Shown: positions 14,569 to 23,997 of the stretch, in pieces
How positions within the stretch are numbered: position 1 is the first letter of the stretch
How the letters are laid out: every line of letters begins with the position of its first letter
Source of the DNA: Thermoplasmatota archaeon
Lineage (GTDB): Archaea; Thermoplasmatota; Penumbrarchaeia; JANQNL01
Reading direction: 5' to 3'
Length of the DNA: 64,000 bases
Assembly: GCA_028279585.1 (NCBI GenBank)
Contig: JANQNL010000009.1
Location: forward strand, 17,399-81,398
Position numbers and translations under genes: made by a program
The notes under the pieces: model-generated
The model's input: only the letters and a program-made list of their open reading frames with translations
What the model was told of the DNA's origin: nothing
Database searches by the model: none

Positions 14569-17500
14569 TCACTCCTCTTCATCAACCTCATCCACCTCAG
14601 GCTCATCCATGTCAGGTTCCTCCTCGTCTTCTGGATCTTCGAGCTCCTCCTCGTCAGGCTCCTCCTCAATATCGTCCACGTCCTCCTCCTCAAACTCCTC
14701 TTCATCCATTTCCTCGTCGGGGTCTTCTTCGACCTCGTCAGGGTTCTCGTCAGGCTCATCCTCGGGTTCCTCATCCACATCGTCCTCAGGACCTTTCGGT
14801 CCATCTGCCGGCTTTTTCATGATGAGCAAGACCACAGCCACGACCAGAAGAACAGCGAGTATGGCGATGATCACAATGAACACCATGTTCATGCCCTCGT
14901 TCGATGACGTATCCCCACCTTCACCATCCTCTCCATCACCACCATCACCACCATCTCCACCAGATGTGGTATCGTCCTTGAGCGGACTTGTCCTGCCATT
15001 GTACTCCTCGAGGTTGGTCATGTTATCGTTGTCATCGTCCTGGGATGCATCGGATGCGTTGTTGGGGTCCAGGCCATAGAACTCCTCCCACCAGTCAGGT
15101 ATACCATCACCATCAGTATCCGTATCGATGGTCGTGATGTTCTCCTCGGGTTCAGGTTCTGGTTCCGGGTCCACCACAACAGGTAGAGCGTTCACCTCGA
15201 TGGAGAACTGTGCTGTGATCTCCTCTGTACCATCTGTTGCACCCACAGTGAGCTCATAGAGCCCAGCAGAGGTTCCCAGCCATTCTATCAGACCAGTGTT
15301 CGGATCGATGGATAGGTTCGCAACGGCCGGTGAACATGATATGGAATATGTGATACTGTCACCCACATCAATGTCCAAGGCATTGGCATAGAGCCGGACC
15401 TCATCGAACTCTGTGATGTTCTGGTCCATCGGAGCAATGGTCCAGTAAGGGGCATCGTTGGTATTCGTAACATCAATGGAGAACAGGACAGAATCCTTTG
15501 CGCCTGCAGAGTCGTGGACCTCAATGGTCACCCATGCTGTACCAACATCACCATTTTCCGGGGTTCCTTCGAGAACGTCCCCTGTGACCGATAGCCAATC
15601 TGGACCGGAGAGCATGCTCCATGTAAGGTTATCCGGAACATCTACATCGCTTGCAGCCAGGTTCAACGTGTAAAGAGAATCCTCGGTAGCGTTCATCTCG
15701 GGAACGAACGTGATGACCGGTGCATCGTTCACCGGTGTGATAGTAAGCGAGAACTTGGTCCATACAAGGCCATCCAGACCATCAGATAATGAAACATTCA
15801 CCCAATATGATGTGCCTGATTCGTTGGCAGGTGCATGACCTGAAAGGATGTCCTCGTCCATGGAAAGCCAATCAGCGTTGGATGAAAGGTTCCATATCAA
15901 CAGATCATCGGTCGGATCGATATCGTGTCCATCGTAGTCCACGAAGTAGAATGAATCCTCAGGTGTTGAGGTAACATCGATGGTGTCGATGACAGGATCA
16001 TCGTTGACATTGACGACCTCGAGGGTAAATTCGGTCTTATCGGTGACAGTCGTATCATTGACCTCAATAGAGACCGAATAGACCCCGACATCAGCATTGG
16101 TTGGAGTACCCGAAAGGATCCCATTGGTGCTGTTCATACTAAGCCAGGATGCATCCGTGAACAGGGTCCATGTGAGCGTGTCTGGACCAGGGTCTACATC
16201 GATGGCATCGTAATCAACCAAATACTGAACATCCTCAAGGACCGTCCCCTCATTCAAAGTGTTGATGATGGGAGCATCGTTTGTGTTCAATACCGTCAAT
16301 GTGAAATTACGCGGTTCCGAAATAGTGAACGGGTCAACCGCCGTGACGTTCACCCAGTGGTCTCCCAGGTGCGATTGGTCTGGGGTACCGCTAAGGACTC
16401 CTGTCACGGGATCGATAGAGAGGAACGGTGCGTTCGTGGACAGTACCCAGTAGAACGGATCGTTGTTCAGATCAATAGCTTCGTAATCAACTAGATACTC
16501 CACGTCCTCGTATGCCGTGACCACGTCCGCTGTAAGGATCTCCGGGGGTCTCAGGACGTCGTCGTGATCCTTTTTGACGTCGGCTGCGCTCAGTGAACCG
16601 TTTATTATCCTCACCTCGTCCACGGCACCCTGAAGATAAGAGAAGACTCCGCCGAAAAAGACATCGCCCGTGTTGTAGATGCTCACCGTGCCCACATCCA
16701 GCGTCCCTTCTTCGACACCATCGATGTAAGCAGTCAGGTTGGTCCCGTTGTATGTCATAGCGTACTGGTGCCATTCATAGACCTTCGTCACTGAAACATT
16801 GAGGTATTCGGCCCCGACACCTACCTTGAGCTTGGATGCATCCTCGTTCAAGTGCATGGAATACGCAACTGTCAACACCCCCTTCTGGACTAGTCTTTGC
16901 CAAGGCCTTTGCAGCTTCCCCCATCCGTTAGGACCTCCCATGGACCAATCGAATTCAAAATCCCAACCAACATAAGTGGATTGCATTTGCAGCTGTGCGC
17001 TGGATTTGGGTGTTCCACCGCCGGGGCTTGTGGAGGTTTGACCGTTGTAGAAGTATGAACTTGTCACGCTTCCAGAGCCCGAAGCCATTCCAATCAATCC
17101 TCCTACATTGGTTGAACCCCATATTTGATAGCCATAGGAATAGCAATTGATGACATTTGAATCCGATCTCAATCCGACTAATCCTCCGACCCTGGAATCT
17201 CCTGATACCCAATTGTTGTAGCTATAACAGTTCGAAACGGTCGACTGGTACAGTTCTCCGACCAAACCACCAGTATCCCACGAGGTTCCAGCGACCTCAG
17301 TCAAATAACCAGTGGCATAGGAGTTGTTGATGGTAGAGGTTCCGCTATATCCGATAAGACCGCCGCAATTACTAAGCCCGATCAGGTTTCCGGTGGCATA
17401 ACAATGACTTATCTTGGCTAGGTATATTGATCCTACCAAGCCGCCTACGCTTCTCATACTGTCCACATTCCCCGTGGCATATGAGTTGACAATACTTCCG

Positions 17501-20445
17501 AAGTACATCTGCCCGACCATACCTCCCACATAGTCGTAACCATCCGTGGTCACATCGCCTGCGGCGTAGGAATTCAGAATGTTCATATACCGGGCGTATC
17601 CCAACATGCCACCGACCTTGCTCCACCACATCATCATCATACCGCTCCCTCTTTCGGCGGTAACCGAACCTAAGGTATAACAATTCTCGATTCGACCATT
17701 CTCCGCCATTCCCACCAGGCCCCCGGCTCCGTATCCCTCATCTTCAGCGTAGAAGTTCACTGTGACATCTGTGTAACAGGAGTAGAACGCGGTGTAATCC
17801 GAAACTCCGACCATTCCGCCCAGACCAAAAACGCCCCACCAATCGTCTCCGATACTGGTTACCTCCCCCGTTGCATAGCAGTTGAAAAATGTGGAATGAG
17901 CCGACCGTCCGGCAATAGTGCCAATATATTGGTCCTTTCCGGTGATGTCGACACCTTCCATCCCAAGGTTCACTATCCTTGCACCGGTGGCATAGGCGAA
18001 CAAACCAATGTAATCCTCCGTTGGCCTGTTGATATAGAGCCTGCTAATGATATATCCCCGGCCGTCAAATGTGCCTGTGAATCCCTGCACACTGCTGCCT
18101 ATAGGGTCGAATCCCTTGTTGTTATTCCATAGATATGTTATACCGGCGCTGATGTTGTTGGTTAGGTAGTAGTACCCGTTAAGGGGATACTCACTACTGG
18201 ATCCGATCATCTGAAGAGCAGTAAGGTTGGAAATGGGTATGGCATCCTCAGGCTGTGGTGGGAAATAGGGTTCGACGAATCCCGCCCTGGCCCAAACCTC
18301 CACGGTTATGTTCTGCTTCAATCCAAGGGAGGTGGAATGTGGGGCGCGGATGTAGTCGTCCACGCCGTCCAACCTGATCCCTTTTCGAAGTTTTCCATTG
18401 ATCGAGTTCGTGTTCTGATCGATGTTATGGAGGGTTGCGTTGTTCCAGTATCCCGACAGGTCCAAACCAAGACCCGGATCTTTAGAATCGAAATCCCAAT
18501 CACCTACCACCTCGGTCTCGTTCCCGATGATGATGATGGTAAACGGCCTTTTGGTTGTGGAGCCGTTCGTATCGGTTACCCGAATTTCAAAGGAATAAAC
18601 GCCATTTTCAGTTGGTTTTCCAGTTATGTTACCGGACTGAGTCAAGCTCAAACCCCTGGGGATCTGACCCGAGTCCAAGGACCATGTATATATTCCGGTT
18701 CCACCTAAAACGTTGAACCCGTGGTCGTAGGCCTGGGAAACCATACCAGTTGGGAAGGTTGTTTTCTCCATGAAGACGTGGCCCTTGAGATGCTCTTCCC
18801 AGGTATCGTTGTAGTAATCTCCGATCTCGGTGGAGTTGAGTGTTGTGTTGTAGATCATTACCTCATCGATTCTTCCTTTGAAATATCGGTTAGCCAGGCC
18901 GTCGTCCCAACCGATGTAGAGGTGTCCTTGGTCATTGTTAATAGCACCGTAATTCGAGCTGTCGGTAGCGGCTTCAACCCCGTTTATGTAAAGCTTGAAG
19001 ATGTTGTCTGTATTTCCGTAAACTCCTGCCACGTGGGTCCACTGGTTGAGGTCCACGGGGTCCGACCAGGGTGTTAACCTCCACGCGCCATCGTTAACAT
19101 AGAATGAGAGTTTGTTATCCCCACCCCCCGGGGCAAGGATGAAAGCGTCCCTTTTTGAAACGATGCAGCCCCATTGCATATTGGCAGTCGGATATATCCA
19201 GGCGGATACCGTGATATTGTCCTGGTTGTCGAAGCCATCACCGTCCGGCACTACAACGTAATCATCTATCCCGTCGAAGCTCAAACCATTCCCGGTCAAC
19301 CCATCTACCCAACAGGTCTTGGTGTCCATATTGATCAGTGATCCGTTCCTGCCTGTACCAGAAGTATCCTTTGTCCACGATCCGGAGCCGTCCTCCATGA
19401 GCAGTTCGAGTTGAAGTCCAGGATCGTTCTGCACATTCACATCTATCCATTGGGTCTTTGTATTTGAACTAGGATCGGTCACCTGGACCTCCACTGGAAA
19501 GGTACCGAATTGGGTTGGGGTTCCGGACAGATTACCATCGGTAGCCAGGGCGATACCCGATGGCAGGGTTCCTGATACCAAGGACCATGTATGCGAGCCG
19601 GTGCCTCCCCAGGCTTTGAGATGGGTCTCATAATAAGAGTTGACCACTGCCCTGGGAACCACCGATGTATTGATCAATACATTGTTGCTGATCGTGCTAT
19701 TATAATAATCACCTATCTGAGTTGCATTCAAGGTCGTGTTGTATATCCGCACCTCGTCAATGGCTCCCTTGAAGTATCTGGAGATGCCATCGTCCCTGCC
19801 TATGGTGAGCACCCCGCCGTCATCGGCTATAGCTCCATAATTGGCGGAGCTGGTGGCCACTTCTTTTCCATTGATATATAGTTTGAAGATGTTGTCGTTA
19901 TTCCCGTAGACGCCAGTAATATGTGTCCACTGGTTCAATTCTATGGGGGTGGTGTATGTGAGGGGCCTCCATGTCCCATCGTAGATGTAGAAGGTGATCT
20001 TGTTGTCCAGGTTACCTGGATAGAGGATGAAAGCATCGCGCTTGGAGACAAGGGAACCGGTAGGCATATTCTTTGTAGGATTGACCCACACCGATACCGT
20101 CAAGCTGTCCTGCGGGCCGAAGTCCTGTGAATCCTCAACTTCGACATGGTCATTGATACCGTCGAATTCGAGCCCGGTGCCGACCACTCCTCCGTCCCAG
20201 CAATGATCGATATCGAAATCTATCAATGTGCCGTTGTTGTTTCTTCCACTAGTATCGTTGGCATATATGCCACTGCCCTCACTGAATGACCAATTTGCTA
20301 CTAAGTTCGATTGAGCTCCTCCCATCTTTGATGGGAGATCGGGCATCGCGTTACCGTTCTTCTCAGGCACACCAATCGCTAGTGTACTGAATGATAGGAA
20401 CGTTACTAACAAAAGAGAGATCACACACAACCGCAGGCTAGCCAT
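14569..20445 (-). CDS. Giant LamG/GLUG/cadherin-like surface protein
   Basis: 1958 residues. Signal peptide about 1-24. LamG-type lectin domains at about 50-250 and 345-545, each followed by a putative Ig (He_PIG) domain. A third LamG is split by a block of GLUG repeats (about 715-1180, units such as GGLVGS...ISHCYATGN). Five He_PIG/cadherin-like repeats follow (about 1290-1780, motif GVLSGTP), then a Ca-binding DTDTDGDGIPDWWEEFYGLD segment, a Gly-Asp linker, one membrane helix (about 1860-1885) and a cytoplasmic tail of about 70 residues that is mostly Asp/Glu. It is likely an adhesin or polysaccharide-binding surface protein. TATA at 20478-20487; a TTAACAATTGTTAA-like site lies just upstream. 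Confidence 0.85.
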   Translation of the reverse strand: MASLRLCVISLLLVTFLSFSTLAIGVPEKNGNAMPDLPSKMGGAQSNLVANWSFSEGSGIYANDTSGRNNNGTLIDFDIDHCWDGGVVGTGLEFDGINDHVEVEDSQDFGPQDSLTVSVWVNPTKNMPTGSLVSKRDAFILYPGNLDNKITFYIYDGTWRPLTYTTPIELNQWTHITGVYGNNDNIFKLYINGKEVATSSANYGAIADDGGVLTIGRDDGISRYFKGAIDEVRIYNTTLNATQIGDYYNSTISNNVLINTSVVPRAVVNSYYETHLKAWGGTGSHTWSLVSGTLPSGIALATDGNLSGTPTQFGTFPVEVQVTDPSSNTKTQWIDVNVQNDPGLQLELLMEDGSGSWTKDTSGTGRNGSLINMDTKTCWVDGLTGNGLSFDGIDDYVVVPDGDGFDNQDNITVSAWIYPTANMQWGCIVSKRDAFILAPGGGDNKLSFYVNDGAWRLTPWSDPVDLNQWTHVAGVYGNTDNIFKLYINGVEAATDSSNYGAINNDQGHLYIGWDDGLANRYFKGRIDEVMIYNTTLNSTEIGDYYNDTWEEHLKGHVFMEKTTFPTGMVSQAYDHGFNVLGGTGIYTWSLDSGQIPRGLSLTQSGNITGKPTENGVYSFEIRVTDTNGSTTKRPFTIIIIGNETEVVGDWDFDSKDPGLGLDLSGYWNNATLHNIDQNTNSINGKLRKGIRLDGVDDYIRAPHSTSLGLKQNITVEVWARAGFVEPYFPPQPEDAIPISNLTALQMIGSSSEYPLNGYYYLTNNISAGITYLWNNNKGFDPIGSSVQGFTGTFDGRGYIISRLYINRPTEDYIGLFAYATGARIVNLGMEGVDITGKDQYIGTIAGRSAHSTFFNCYATGEVTSIGDDWWGVFGLGGMVGVSDYTAFYSCYTDVTVNFYAEDEGYGAGGLVGMAENGRIENCYTLGSVTAERGSGMMMMWWSKVGGMLGYARYMNILNSYAAGDVTTDGYDYVGGMVGQMYFGSIVNSYATGNVDSMRSVGGLVGSIYLAKISHCYATGNLIGLSNCGGLIGYSGTSTINNSYATGYLTEVAGTSWDTGGLVGELYQSTVSNCYSYNNWVSGDSRVGGLVGLRSDSNVINCYSYGYQIWGSTNVGGLIGMASGSGSVTSSYFYNGQTSTSPGGGTPKSSAQLQMQSTYVGWDFEFDWSMGGPNGWGKLQRPWQRLVQKGVLTVAYSMHLNEDASKLKVGVGAEYLNVSVTKVYEWHQYAMTYNGTNLTAYIDGVEEGTLDVGTVSIYNTGDVFFGGVFSYLQGAVDEVRIINGSLSAADVKKDHDDVLRPPEILTADVVTAYEDVEYLVDYEAIDLNNDPFYWVLSTNAPFLSIDPVTGVLSGTPDQSHLGDHWVNVTAVDPFTISEPRNFTLTVLNTNDAPIINTLNEGTVLEDVQYLVDYDAIDVDPGPDTLTWTLFTDASWLSMNSTNGILSGTPTNADVGVYSVSIEVNDTTVTDKTEFTLEVVNVNDDPVIDTIDVTSTPEDSFYFVDYDGHDIDPTDDLLIWNLSSNADWLSMDEDILSGHAPANESGTSYWVNVSLSDGLDGLVWTKFSLTITPVNDAPVITFVPEMNATEDSLYTLNLAASDVDVPDNLTWSMLSGPDWLSVTGDVLEGTPENGDVGTAWVTIEVHDSAGAKDSVLFSIDVTNTNDAPYWTIAPMDQNITEFDEVRLYANALDIDVGDSITYSISCSPAVANLSIDPNTGLIEWLGTSAGLYELTVGATDGTEEITAQFSIEVNALPVVVDPEPEPEPEENITTIDTDTDGDGIPDWWEEFYGLDPNNASDASQDDDNDNMTNLEEYNGRTSPLKDDTTSGGDGGDGGDGEDGEGGDTSSNEGMNMVFIVIIAILAVLLVVAVVLLIMKKPADGPKGPEDDVDEEPEDEPDENPDEVEEDPDEEMDEEEFEEEDVDDIEEEPDEEELEDPEDEEEPDMDEPEVDEVDEEE

Positions 20446-20506
20446 GCTATCACGAACTCAGCATGGTGTCAGGTTCTATTTATTACTTTAACAGAATTGG
20501 AATATA

Positions 20507-20520
20507 GTAACAATTGTTAA
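20507..20520. promoter_or_regulatory. Palindromic operator (13/14 match) upstream of the giant LamG gene
   Basis: GTAACAATTGTTAA, a one-base variant of the TTAACAATTGTTAA palindrome found twice at the thi4 operon. It lies about 20 bp upstream of the TATA box of 14569..20445, a place suited to activation or bridging rather than to blocking the start site. Confidence 0.55.
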
Positions 20521-20551
20521 TTCTCATAAGATCCAGAAGATCCTTGACGTT

Positions 20552-20713
20552 TCACCCCTCCAACCACCTAGCCTCACCCACCTCCAGCACCAGATACTGC
20601 ACCGGCCCGATGACCGCCTGCTCGACGGTCTTGCCGTCCTTTACCAGGGTGAGGCAGCTATCTGAAGCGACGATGATGTGTGAGTCCGTGCCGAGGAGGA
20701 GACAGAGGATCAT
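20552..20713 (-). CDS. Small GPVQ-family protein (53 aa)
   Basis: Begins MILCLLLGTDSHIIVASD, with CLTLVKDGKTVEQ in the middle and the family C-terminus VIGPVQYLVLE...ARWLEG. A TATA box (20736-20745) centred 27 nt before the ATG gives a leaderless transcript, which argues that this short gene is real. It has no hairpin RNA beside it, unlike copies A and C. It is divergent from the RHH gene at 20867. Cytoplasmic; function unknown. Longer upstream frames (to 20938) run antisense through that promoter region. Confidence 0.6.
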   Translation of the reverse strand: MILCLLLGTDSHIIVASDSCLTLVKDGKTVEQAVIGPVQYLVLEVGEARWLEG

Positions 20714-20866
20714 GTGGGTAGGGTGGATGTGAGCAGTTATAAAATTTGATGGACCCAGTTTCCACTCGAACCACAACCGACCTCTATAGCAAGCCCATCT
20801 CGATCTAACGTGCCACACTCCCAAAGAAATATAACCTAGCAACCCAATGTAATCTAATGTGATACA

Positions 20867-21166
20867 ATGACCTTGGTCCAAGTCTCCATGAGGATAGACT
20901 CCACATTGCTTGAAAAGCTTGATGAGATCGCAGAGCATGATTACAAGCGAAGGTCTGATGTCATCAGAGATGCTCTTTCAGAATATGTGAAGCATCAGGT
21001 TGAGATGGATAATATCCGGAAGATGCTTGTGACCCAATTTCTCGAGGGTAAGATCACTTTTGATGAGATAGCTCACATATTGGGACTTGAGACCGCAAGG
21101 GACCTGGAGATGGCACGCTCAAAGCTGAAGGAGAGCATCGAGAGTGCCAAAAGAGATTCGAAATGA
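20867..21166 (+). CDS. Ribbon-helix-helix (CopG-like) antitoxin
   Basis: 99 residues. The N-terminal RHH domain has a basic strand VQVSMRID and helices with RRSDVIRDALSEYVKHQ. The C-terminal part, QFLEGKITFDEIAHILGLETARD, resembles the UPF0175-like helices that pair with PIN toxins. TATA-like AATATAA (about 20829-20837) precedes the ATG by about 30 nt. It overlaps a PIN-type gene on its 3' side. It should bind its own promoter and the toxin, but that toxin gene carries a stop codon, so it may now be an orphan regulator. Confidence 0.8.
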   Translation: MTLVQVSMRIDSTLLEKLDEIAEHDYKRRSDVIRDALSEYVKHQVEMDNIRKMLVTQFLEGKITFDEIAHILGLETARDLEMARSKLKESIESAKRDSK

Positions 21167-21701
21167 AAAAGGAACAACTGTTGTTGTCGGAGATACATCA
21201 GCCCTAGTATAACTTGAGTTCGGTGAGGTCCTAAAGCCATCGTTCGAAATGATCCGATATCTCATTCCAGAAGAGGTCAGATCGGAACTTCAGGCAATGG
21301 CGGCCTTTTTTGATGCGCATGGCTCTGTGGCTAGCTCCATCCTTGACCTGATAGATGGTGAGAGACTTTGTTCAATGTCTATGCACCGTTCGGATGAGCT
21401 GGATGATATTCTGGCGAACTATCGTTCGTTAGATAGAGGTGAGGTTGCAGGGATGTTATTAGCACGTGAGCAAGAAGTGAGCATCCTACTTTCTGATGAT
21501 GTAAAAGCAATGAGAAACCTAAGATCCCTTGCAGGTGATATAGAGGTTCATTTATCAACATATATCATTGCACGTTCGGTCCTTTCCGGGACCATTTCGA
21601 AACAAGAAGCGATGGTATCATTGGATCGGATCGCACGCCATAGAACTTGGATCGATGCTCCGATCTTTGAAATGGCCAAGACATATATCAAAGACCTATA
21701 G
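21144..21701 (+). pseudogene. PIN-type toxin gene interrupted by TAA
   Basis: One continuous frame from GTG 21144 to 21701, except for a TAA at 21210-21212. Before the stop it reads VVVGDTSALV (first catalytic Asp) and right after it LEFGEVLKPSFEMIRYLIPEEV. Further on are RGEVAGMLLA and LLSDDVKAMR, the remaining acidic residues of a PIN fold (DUF3368-like). The 5' end overlaps the RHH gene by 23 bp. A single base change in one codon would explain the break. A shortened product from ATG 21249 would lack the first Asp and be inactive. Confidence 0.75.
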
Positions 21702-21777
21702 AGATAAATGGCCGCCTGGTTCCAAAAGACCTTTTACCTGCTCCACCGTTCTTCCTACTCATCCCGGGGATATCGTC

Positions 21778-23988
21778 ATGGAGCAGGAAGGTAACGGATC
21801 ATTAGAGGAACTTGCTCGTCAGGATAAGGAAGCTCGGACCAAGGAGATGCTGAACCGTAAAGCACGGGACCTCGAATCGTTATCTAAAGCTGGTCGACCT
21901 GATAAGGCTCTGGAAGAACTGTACAAACTCCTTCAAACATATCCTGACAATGAGGACCTTCTCAAGCTGAAGAAATGGTTCGATGATGGAGGGCCTTTTC
22001 TGCCATATGCTACTCGCGAGATGGTGGAAAAGGAGAAGCTTGAGGAACGGCTGAAAAAGATCAAAGCAGAGCGTGGATCGTACAAAGAGTTCTTTGAGCA
22101 GAGACCTCCCCTCGAGAAAGCCAAGCGTTACTTCCGCATGACAATGTTCAACCAAGCCCTCCAATATATCGATGAGGTCCTGAAGAATGACCCATCGAAC
22201 AAGGAAGTCCTGGCCATCAAGGACCGATGTATACACAATGTCAAGCTGTTTCCTCACGATCCATTCTCTCCAGAAAATGATGACGAGCTCACACAGCTTC
22301 TGGACAAGGCAACGACACTCCAGAAGAAAGGACACTACGAGAATGCCATCTATTACTACGAGGAGTATGTCATCGCTGGTGGAAATCCTGAGCTTGCCGA
22401 CAACGAGATATACAACTGCATCAAGAAGAACGACTCACGGAAGTTCGAGGCAGAGATCCGTGCAGGACATATCCTCGTGGACCCACCCCCAGGCGGATAT
22501 CCCGAACCTTCCATCCAGTATGAAAAGATCAGTACAGGTACGGGATTGATAGATGGGTTCTTTGGGGGTGGATTGGACCTTAGGCGCAATATCCTTGTCA
22601 GGGGTCCAGATCTATCTGGAAGGAGATTGATGATCTATCGGTTCATGGCCAAAGGATTGAAGCAACATCTGCACGCCTTCTTCTATCTTCTGAGTTCGGA
22701 CTACAGAGAAGTCAAACAAGATATGAGGATGGTCCTTCCCGAGTTCGACCAGTTCATCAAGGAAGGGCTCGTGCATTTTGTTCAGGTCTCTGAGGACCAA
22801 GAGGCAACCAGAGAGGGAACAGATGAGGCCGTTCATATCGTTGAGAAAGAGGGGTACATGGAGGGTATAATAAGGGCACATAGTGACCTGTTCAAACAAC
22901 GAATGGACTCCACCAGGGTAAGACAAGCATTCCTTTCCGTAGACGTACTGGAGGGGTATGAAGAGATCTCAAGACTCTTCAAGTTCATGCAGAACTTCAC
23001 ATCTCGCTCCAGGAGGAGAGGGGCTCAGACAATGTATGAGATACGTACAGAACTTGATGAAGAGGATGAAAGGATCAAACCAACCCTCGATGCACTATCA
23101 CATCTTGTGGATCATACGCTTACCTTCGAGATCGAGGACAATTCGACATTCATAAAGGTCGGACCAAAACCAGAGAAGCTCCAGGGTCGATACAGAAAAG
23201 AGTTCAACCTCGGTGGGCTTGCACTTCATGGCCTAGAAGAAGAGAAGCAGGAACCAGTAGAACTGAAATTGATCAAGCAAGACCCAGAACCTCAGATCAT
23301 TGATGAGAGTGCAAGGGTAGAGGTGGAACTTTCCAATCATCCCGAGACATGGGCGTTCGAGTTCAGGGAGAAGAACAGGGACCATCACTTCAAGGGTATC
23401 GTGAAAGAGATAGATCACACTGATAATGGTGACGGCAAAGAACGTCCTGCAAGGTTGATATGCAGCAATGAGAAGTATCCAAAATACACAATGGAAGTTC
23501 TCTGCAAATGGCCAGACCAATTCCCCTTCCCGTTCAAGATCGGAGACACCATAGAATACTTCTCGAAAAGACCCGGGGTCTTTGAATGTGCAGAATATGG
23601 AGAGACCGAAATCGTCACTGATGGATCTGGCACGACCATATTCGTTCGTTCTCCTGGTTCCAGAATGGAGCTTATTCCTGGTTGGAGGATGAGGTTCGGC
23701 AAGCATTATGGTCAGTACGATCCAACATCAGGAACGAAGTCTGTCGAGGTGATCCTGCGACATATGGACAACGAGATCAGCCTGAAGGATGAGTGGGGGA
23801 CCTTGGATGCTCCCGATGGAACATGGCTGGTCTTTTCCCAAGTAAGAGATGTTTACGAACCACAGGAGGGTATCGATTGGCCAGAGGGGGAGAAAAGACC
23901 GTTCGGTGTGAAAGGTTGGCCATATGGCTGGAGCAAACTGGAGCTTGTGAACCTGTCTGCTCATGCACGTAAGCGGATCGAGCCGTGA
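21778..23988 (+). CDS. TPR + RecA/RAD55-like protein
   Basis: 736 residues from ATG 21778; the open frame reaches further up, but through the PIN gene region. Residues about 10-240 are TPR-like helices. About 245-460 form a RecA/KaiC (RAD55-type) domain with LIDGFFGGGLDLRRNILVRG, where the Walker A loop reads GPDLSGRR instead of GxxxxGKT. The remainder (about 490-736) is beta-rich and unrecognised. The changed P-loop suggests weak or no ATP hydrolysis, a possible scaffold or sensor. No signal peptide. It converges on the M6 protease gene with 9 bp between stops. Confidence 0.75.
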   Translation: MEQEGNGSLEELARQDKEARTKEMLNRKARDLESLSKAGRPDKALEELYKLLQTYPDNEDLLKLKKWFDDGGPFLPYATREMVEKEKLEERLKKIKAERGSYKEFFEQRPPLEKAKRYFRMTMFNQALQYIDEVLKNDPSNKEVLAIKDRCIHNVKLFPHDPFSPENDDELTQLLDKATTLQKKGHYENAIYYYEEYVIAGGNPELADNEIYNCIKKNDSRKFEAEIRAGHILVDPPPGGYPEPSIQYEKISTGTGLIDGFFGGGLDLRRNILVRGPDLSGRRLMIYRFMAKGLKQHLHAFFYLLSSDYREVKQDMRMVLPEFDQFIKEGLVHFVQVSEDQEATREGTDEAVHIVEKEGYMEGIIRAHSDLFKQRMDSTRVRQAFLSVDVLEGYEEISRLFKFMQNFTSRSRRRGAQTMYEIRTELDEEDERIKPTLDALSHLVDHTLTFEIEDNSTFIKVGPKPEKLQGRYRKEFNLGGLALHGLEEEKQEPVELKLIKQDPEPQIIDESARVEVELSNHPETWAFEFREKNRDHHFKGIVKEIDHTDNGDGKERPARLICSNEKYPKYTMEVLCKWPDQFPFPFKIGDTIEYFSKRPGVFECAEYGETEIVTDGSGTTIFVRSPGSRMELIPGWRMRFGKHYGQYDPTSGTKSVEVILRHMDNEISLKDEWGTLDAPDGTWLVFSQVRDVYEPQEGIDWPEGEKRPFGVKGWPYGWSKLELVNLSAHARKRIEP

Positions 23989-23997
23989 AAGGTAGCC

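Noticed and set aside
14510..15079. Long serine-rich open frame on the plus strand
   Set aside because: It is the antisense shadow of the acidic tail and linker of the giant LamG/GLUG gene.
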